DNA from: MGOM01 sp035455265
GTDB taxonomy: Bacteria > Chloroflexota > Anaerolineae > Anaerolineales > E44-bin32
Length of the DNA: 6,105 nucleotides
Assembly: GCA_035455265.1 (NCBI GenBank)
Contig: DATIFK010000058.1
Coordinates: 1 to 6,105 of the forward strand
Reading direction: 5' to 3'
A program made the translations under genes and the position numbers. Shown here piece after piece: positions 1-6,105 of this stretch; positions within the stretch are counted from its first letter, which is position 1; each line of letters opens with the position of its first letter. The notes under the pieces are model-generated. The model did no database searches. It saw nothing but the letters and a program-made list of their open reading frames with translations, and was not told the origin of the DNA.

Positions 1-46
1 AATCCTGCCCGCTGCAACGCCTTGGATGAGCCGAGGCTGAGCTGGC

Positions 47-1078
47 TCATCGAACCTTGCCTTCAGCGTCGACCAGGCCCGGATCCTGTCGTGCTGCGGC
101 CTGCCTCGCCTCACTCGCCACTCCCTCCACCATCGGCGGCCTCAGCCACCACAGAATCCCCAGGCGGTGGTCGCGCGCCAGGCGCGGCCGGTCCAGCCCA
201 GCCAGCCACAGCGCCATCGCCAACAAGGCGCCGCCGGCGATCTGCCCCAGCGTCCAACCCTCGCCCAGCCAGAAGTGCGCCACGGTCAGGGCGACGACCA
301 GCTCGGCCAGCCCCAACAGCGTCGTCTTTAGACCGCCGATCGACTTCACGCCCGAGAACAGCGCCAGCCGCGACAGGAACGTCACCGCCGTCAGCCCGAC
401 GAGCGGCAGCGCCGCCGCGGCCGGGATCGACTGGCGCCACGGCGAGCCCAGCATCGCCGCCGGGACCACCACCGCCGTCATCGCCAGCAGCGTGTAGAAG
501 GTGACCGTCGGCGCCGGCACTTCGTAGAGCACGCGCTCGTTGAAGGGGATGTGGACGGCAAACAGGAACCCAGCGCCCAGCATCATGCCCACGCCGGCGG
601 TGTCGACCTCGACGTGAGATGTTTGGGTGAGCAGATACGTCGCCGGCACGCTGAGCGCCAGCCCCAGCAGCACCAACCGGCCGTGGCGCTGGCCGTCCAG
701 ATACAGGAAGGCGGCGACGAACAGCGGATAGAGCCCGTACAGCATCTGCGCCAGACCGGCGTCGAGCCGCGCCAGGCCGGCATAGTACAGCAGTGACCCG
801 ACGCCGTTGACTGTGCCGGCCACGAAACACCCCAGCAGACCGACCGGGTAGATCGTCAGGTCTCTTCGCAGAAGAACAAGGGCGATGAGAACGAGGATCG
901 CCGCCGCAGCCGTGCGCAGCGCCACAACCGTCAGCGGCGCCATCCCGGCCGAGATGGCTTGCTTGCCGAAGATGGGGGTGAATCCGAGCAGCAGCGCCGA
1001 GGCCAGCGCCCAACGCACGCCGGAAGCCGGCCTGCGCCGGAGGACGTGGATCTTCGGGGACGAGGGGAGGTCGGCCAT
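47..1078 (-). CDS. EamA/DMT-superfamily 10-TM transporter
   Basis: A 343-residue inner-membrane protein of the drug/metabolite transporter superfamily. About ten hydrophobic segments are visible between residues 22 and 294, arranged as two five-helix EamA repeats. The end of the first repeat shows LLYYAGLARLDAGLAQMLYG (96-115) and the second shows TTLLGLAELVVALTVAHFWLGE (252-273), both typical EamA patterns. The N-terminus is short and basic (RRR at 14-16), favouring a cytosolic N-end; a charged tail of about 49 residues follows the last helix. The ATG start lacks a strong Shine-Dalgarno, but an alternative GTG at Val21 (1018-1016) is no better and would abut the first helix. Substrate cannot be read from sequence; EamA proteins include amino-acid exporters such as RhtA, and the threonine-synthase-like neighbour makes an amino acid a reasonable guess. 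It lies 78 nt downstream of that gene, so it may be in the same transcript or separately expressed. Confidence 0.9.
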   Translation of the reverse strand: MADLPSSPKIHVLRRRPASGVRWALASALLLGFTPIFGKQAISAGMAPLTVVALRTAAAAILVLIALVLLRRDLTIYPVGLLGCFVAGTVNGVGSLLYYAGLARLDAGLAQMLYGLYPLFVAAFLYLDGQRHGRLVLLGLALSVPATYLLTQTSHVEVDTAGVGMMLGAGFLFAVHIPFNERVLYEVPAPTVTFYTLLAMTAVVVPAAMLGSPWRQSIPAAAALPLVGLTAVTFLSRLALFSGVKSIGGLKTTLLGLAELVVALTVAHFWLGEGWTLGQIAGGALLAMALWLAGLDRPRLARDHRLGILWWLRPPMVEGVASEARQAAARQDPGLVDAEGKVR

Positions 1079-1089
1079 CTTCGTCGGAT

Positions 1090-1158
1090 GTCAGCCGTCA
1101 GCCGTCAGCCACTGACCACTCCCGGAAGGACACCGGGACGGTGTGACCGCTGACCACT
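1090..1158. repeat. Intergenic heptamer-type direct repeats
   Basis: The 78-nt gap between the PLP-receiver gene and the transporter contains three perfect tandem copies of GTCAGCC (1090-1110) and two direct copies of CTGACCACT (1112-1120 and 1150-1158); the second copy runs into the TAG stop (1159-1157) of the upstream gene. GTCAG/CTGAC at 1104-1108 and 1112-1116 are also mutually inverted. Such GTCAGC/CTGACC heptamer tracts resemble short tandemly repeated repetitive sequences dispersed between genes in some bacterial genomes; that likeness is from memory and needs the whole genome. Confidence 0.7.
1120..1138. other. Small hairpin in the intergenic gap
   Basis: TCCCGG (1120-1125) and CCGGGA (1133-1138) form a perfect 6-bp stem with a 7-nt loop between the two CTGACCACT repeats. 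No T-run follows on either strand, so it is not a standard intrinsic terminator; it may be part of the repeat unit or an mRNA processing/stability element. Confidence 0.4.
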
Positions 1159-2827
1159 AGTCCAGCGCTCGGCCGATCTCGCCCAACAGGTCTTCACCCA
1201 TGAACTCCCCCTTCGTCATCAAGCGGCTGATGCGCCCCTCGAGACTGCGCTTCTCTTGCGGCGTCAGCTCCTTGGCCGTGACGACGACCACCGGAACATT
1301 GGCCGTTTCCTTACGCTGCTTCAGCGCATCCAGGACGGCGAACCCATCCATCTCGGGCATCATCAGATCGAGCACCACCAGGTCCGGCCGCTGCTCGGCC
1401 GCCGCCGCCAACGCCTCGCGGCCCGAGGCCGCCTCGCGCAGGTGGAAGTCGCCGTGCGAGCGCAGAATCCGCCGGATCAACACGCGCGCGTCCTCATCGT
1501 CATCGACGATCAGCACGTCGCGCACCAGACGACGGTCGAGACTGGATAGGGCCGCCAACAAACCTTCCTCGGGCGGCATGCGCGCCTCGACGTCGCTGCG
1601 CGCGGGGATCGAGAGGTCGCGGTACCAACCCGGACCCAGGACCGTCTCCTCCACCGGCATGGCGTGGCCCGAGCAGTTGACCACGACGACGTCGTCCGGT
1701 TGGAAGACTCCCTCATGCGCCAGCTTGACCAGTCCGGCGAAGGCCACCCCGGCGGCCGGCTCGGCCGATAGGCCTTCGTTCTCCGCCAGCATGCGCACGG
1801 CGCGGTAGGCCTCGTCGTCGGTGACGTCGGTGAACGTGCCGCCGGCGCCGTCGACGATGCGGTCGCGCAGCATCGTGTAGCCCCGTCCGGGATCTCCGGT
1901 GCTCAGGGTGAAGATGCCCGTCGTCGGCGAAACCAGCGGCTCGGCCGTGCGCAGGCCGGCGCGCCAGGCGCGCACCATCGGCGAGCAGCCCTCGGCCTGG
2001 ATGACGGCGATCGACGGCACGCGGTCGATCAGGCCCATCTCGTACAGCTCGCGGAAGCCCTTCAGCACGCCCAGCGGCCCGACCCCACCGCTGACCGCCT
2101 GGACGTACCAATCCGGCGCGGCCATCGGCGCCTCGAGGCCCAGCGCCGGGGCGATCTGTTCGGCGATCTCGAACGACAACGTCTTCATCGACTCGAGCGA
2201 GGCGACGCTCATCGGACCGCGGTCGAAGTAGTAGCCGCGCTCGCGGGCGAAGGTCGACGCCAATGTCTTGGCCTGATCGTAGGTGCTGGTGACCTTGATG
2301 ACCTGCGTGCCGTAGACGGCGACTTCCTGCATCTTGGCGCCCGGCACCAGGCTGGTCAGGAACGCCCACAACTGAATCCCGACCCGCGCGCAGAACGCCG
2401 CATACGCCAGCGCCACATTGCCGGTCGACGCCACGACCGCCTCGGTGATGCCCGCCTCGCGCAGGGCCGCGACGGTGACGGAGGCCTGTCGGTCCTTGAA
2501 CGAGCCGGTCGGGCCGCGGCGCTCGTCCTTGATGAAGAGTCGCGACAGTCCCAACATGAGCCCGAGGTTGTAGGCCGGGAGCAGGGGCGAACCGCCTTCG
2601 CCCATCGGCAGCCCAGGCGCGATCTCGCGCACCGGCAGCAGGGTGCGGTAGCGCCACAAGCCGCCGGGAAGGCCGTCCGCCGGCGAGAGCAGCGCCTGGC
2701 GAGCGGCTTTCAGGTCGTAGCGCGCTTCACGCCACGTCCCGCCGCACGCCGGGCACTCGACCTGGCGCGGGTCGTAGGCGGCGCGGTGGCCGCAATCCAG
2801 ACACTCGATTCCGATGAGCGTGGACAC
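1157..2827 (-). CDS. Threonine-synthase-like PLP enzyme fused to a C-terminal response-regulator receiver domain
   Basis: A 556-residue protein starting with GTG. Residues 9-28 form a CxxC-x12-CxxC zinc ribbon (Cys9, 12, 25, 28), as in many threonine synthases. A fold-type II PLP domain follows (about 65-405): PTGSFKDRQ with Schiff-base Lys111, ASTGNVALAY with Asn137, and a phosphate-cup segment SGGVGPLG (246-253). The threonine synthase family makes threonine from O-phosphohomoserine; several substrate-side motifs here depart from the usual consensus (LESMKT for LEGQKT, KDRQ for KDRG, CSGHAMPVEE near the C-end), so a related beta-replacement or elimination activity is possible. After a short linker, residues about 435-556 are a complete receiver: Asp442/443, phosphoacceptor Asp487 in LDLMMPEMDG, Thr517, Lys539, of the TAKELTP...KG type often found at the end of hybrid kinases. 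A typical threonine synthase ends near residue 400, so the receiver is an added module, in frame with no sign of frameshift. The kinase directly upstream, 10 nt away, is the likely phosphodonor (inference). Confidence 0.9.
   Translation of the reverse strand: MSTLIGIECLDCGHRAAYDPRQVECPACGGTWREARYDLKAARQALLSPADGLPGGLWRYRTLLPVREIAPGLPMGEGGSPLLPAYNLGLMLGLSRLFIKDERRGPTGSFKDRQASVTVAALREAGITEAVVASTGNVALAYAAFCARVGIQLWAFLTSLVPGAKMQEVAVYGTQVIKVTSTYDQAKTLASTFARERGYYFDRGPMSVASLESMKTLSFEIAEQIAPALGLEAPMAAPDWYVQAVSGGVGPLGVLKGFRELYEMGLIDRVPSIAVIQAEGCSPMVRAWRAGLRTAEPLVSPTTGIFTLSTGDPGRGYTMLRDRIVDGAGGTFTDVTDDEAYRAVRMLAENEGLSAEPAAGVAFAGLVKLAHEGVFQPDDVVVVNCSGHAMPVEETVLGPGWYRDLSIPARSDVEARMPPEEGLLAALSSLDRRLVRDVLIVDDDEDARVLIRRILRSHGDFHLREAASGREALAAAAEQRPDLVVLDLMMPEMDGFAVLDALKQRKETANVPVVVVTAKELTPQEKRSLEGRISRLMTKGEFMGEDLLGEIGRALD
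1577..1588 (-). promoter_or_regulatory. Possible internal start for a stand-alone receiver protein
   Basis: Within the linker between PLP domain and receiver, minus-strand GAGG (1588-1585) sits 5 nt before an in-frame ATG (1579-1577, Met417). Initiation here would give a 140-residue protein consisting of the linker and the full receiver domain. The motif is also just the coding of Glu-Ala-Arg-Met, so chance is a real alternative. Confidence 0.25.
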
Positions 2828-2837
2828 GCCGCGCGCC

Positions 2838-5621
<2,784 letters not shown>

Positions 5622-5624
5622 GTT

Positions 5625-5629
5625 CCCTC
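5625..5629 (-). promoter_or_regulatory. Shine-Dalgarno of the histidine kinase, inside ParA
   Basis: Reading the minus strand, GAGGG is followed by AAC and then the ATG at 5621-5619. The spacing is a little short but usable. The site lies within the ParA reading frame and supports this ATG as the kinase start, giving a 32-nt gene overlap and likely translational coupling. Confidence 0.5.
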
Positions 5630-6105
5630 AGCTCACTGGCGAGCGCGCGGTACTGCAGGGCCCCGCGGCTGGTCGGAGCATAGATCGTGATGGGTTGGCC
5701 GAAGGCCGGCGCCTCGCGCAGGCGGGCGTCGATCTCGATCTCGGTGGTGAACACGGCCGGCCCGAAGGCGCGCCGTATCTGCTCCGCCAGGCTGCGGTGC
5801 AGACTGTTGCGACGGTCGAGCATCGTCAGCAGCAGGCGGTAGCGCAGCGCCGGGTTGGAGCGCTGGCGCACATTGCGGATCAGTCGGACGACCTGGCGCA
5901 GAGCATAGGCCGAGAAGTACTCGCATTGCGTCGGGATGATGAGGATGTTGGAGGCCGCCAAGGCGCAGCGCGTCGTGACGCCCAATGCGGGCGGGCAGTC
6001 GAGGATCGTCACGGCATAGTCGCCGTTGGCCTCGAGCGCCTGGCGCAGGATGAGTTCGTAGTTCTGCCGCACGGGCAGGAAGCGCTCGACACTCAACAGA
6101 CTGTC

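Noticed and set aside
29..48. Terminator hairpin after the transporter (GAGCC/GGCTC)
   Set aside because: Only 5 bp with a 10-nt loop, overlapping the stop codon and with no T-run; the remaining bases to the window edge hold no other signal.
22..504. Plus-strand open frame at the left edge
   Set aside because: Pro/Ser/Arg/Ala low-complexity translation with no domain, lying wholly opposite the EamA transporter apart from its first bases.
1120..1138. Intrinsic terminator after the PLP-receiver gene
   Set aside because: The stem is only 6 bp and no T-run follows on the minus strand.
1079..1156. Promoter for the transporter in the intergenic gap
   Set aside because: The gap is G+C-rich with no AT-rich -10-like element; I could not place a credible -35/-10 pair.
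1430..1620. Frameshift or read-through artefact explaining the enzyme-receiver junction
   Set aside because: The frame is continuous with a plausible linker and normal coding on both sides; nothing in the bases suggests a missing stop or indel, although comparison with homologues would be the real test.
6094..6096. TTG start giving a short ParA-like protein
   Set aside because: The frame continues open to the window edge, and starting here would remove the Walker A region; the gene is simply cut by the window.

Overview
This is a high-G+C bacterial window in which every supportable gene lies on the minus strand. Reading in the direction of transcription (high to low coordinates) there are four genes: the C-terminal half of a ParA/MinD-family ATPase (runs off the right edge), a large soluble hybrid histidine kinase, a threonine-synthase-like PLP enzyme fused in frame to a response-regulator receiver domain, and a 10-TM EamA/DMT-type transporter. 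The gene styles suggest an environmental Chloroflexota-like lineage (Anaerolineae in the broad sense): a PAS/GAF-like/HisKA kinase with two tandem receivers, a receiver of the 'TAKELTP...KG' type, and heptamer repeats between genes. That placement is an impression from sequence style, with no marker gene behind it.

Layout. At 6105-5590 is ParA (partial). Its stop codon lies 32 nt inside the kinase gene (5621-2838), so the two are translationally overlapped. The kinase stop and the GTG start of the PLP-receiver fusion (2827-1157) are 10 nt apart. A perfect 8-bp GC hairpin there buries the fusion gene's Shine-Dalgarno sequence and includes the kinase stop codon, which looks like a translational-coupling switch. 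A 78-nt gap with heptamer-type direct repeats (GTCAGCC x3, CTGACCACT x2) separates the fusion from the EamA transporter (1078-47). The last 46 nt hold nothing convincing.

How it may work together (inference). The kinase carries PAS and GAF-like sensory regions, a complete HisKA/HATPase core (His450), an intact receiver and a degenerate pseudo-receiver with Asn at the phosphoacceptor site. The adjacent PLP enzyme has a complete receiver (Asp487), so it is the obvious partner: an amino-acid enzyme as the output of a two-component system, rather than a DNA-binding protein. ParA is tightly linked upstream, which may mean the complex is positioned in the cell or on the nucleoid. The EamA transporter may export or import a related metabolite. 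The enzyme-receiver fusion and its coupled kinase are the most unusual content of the window.
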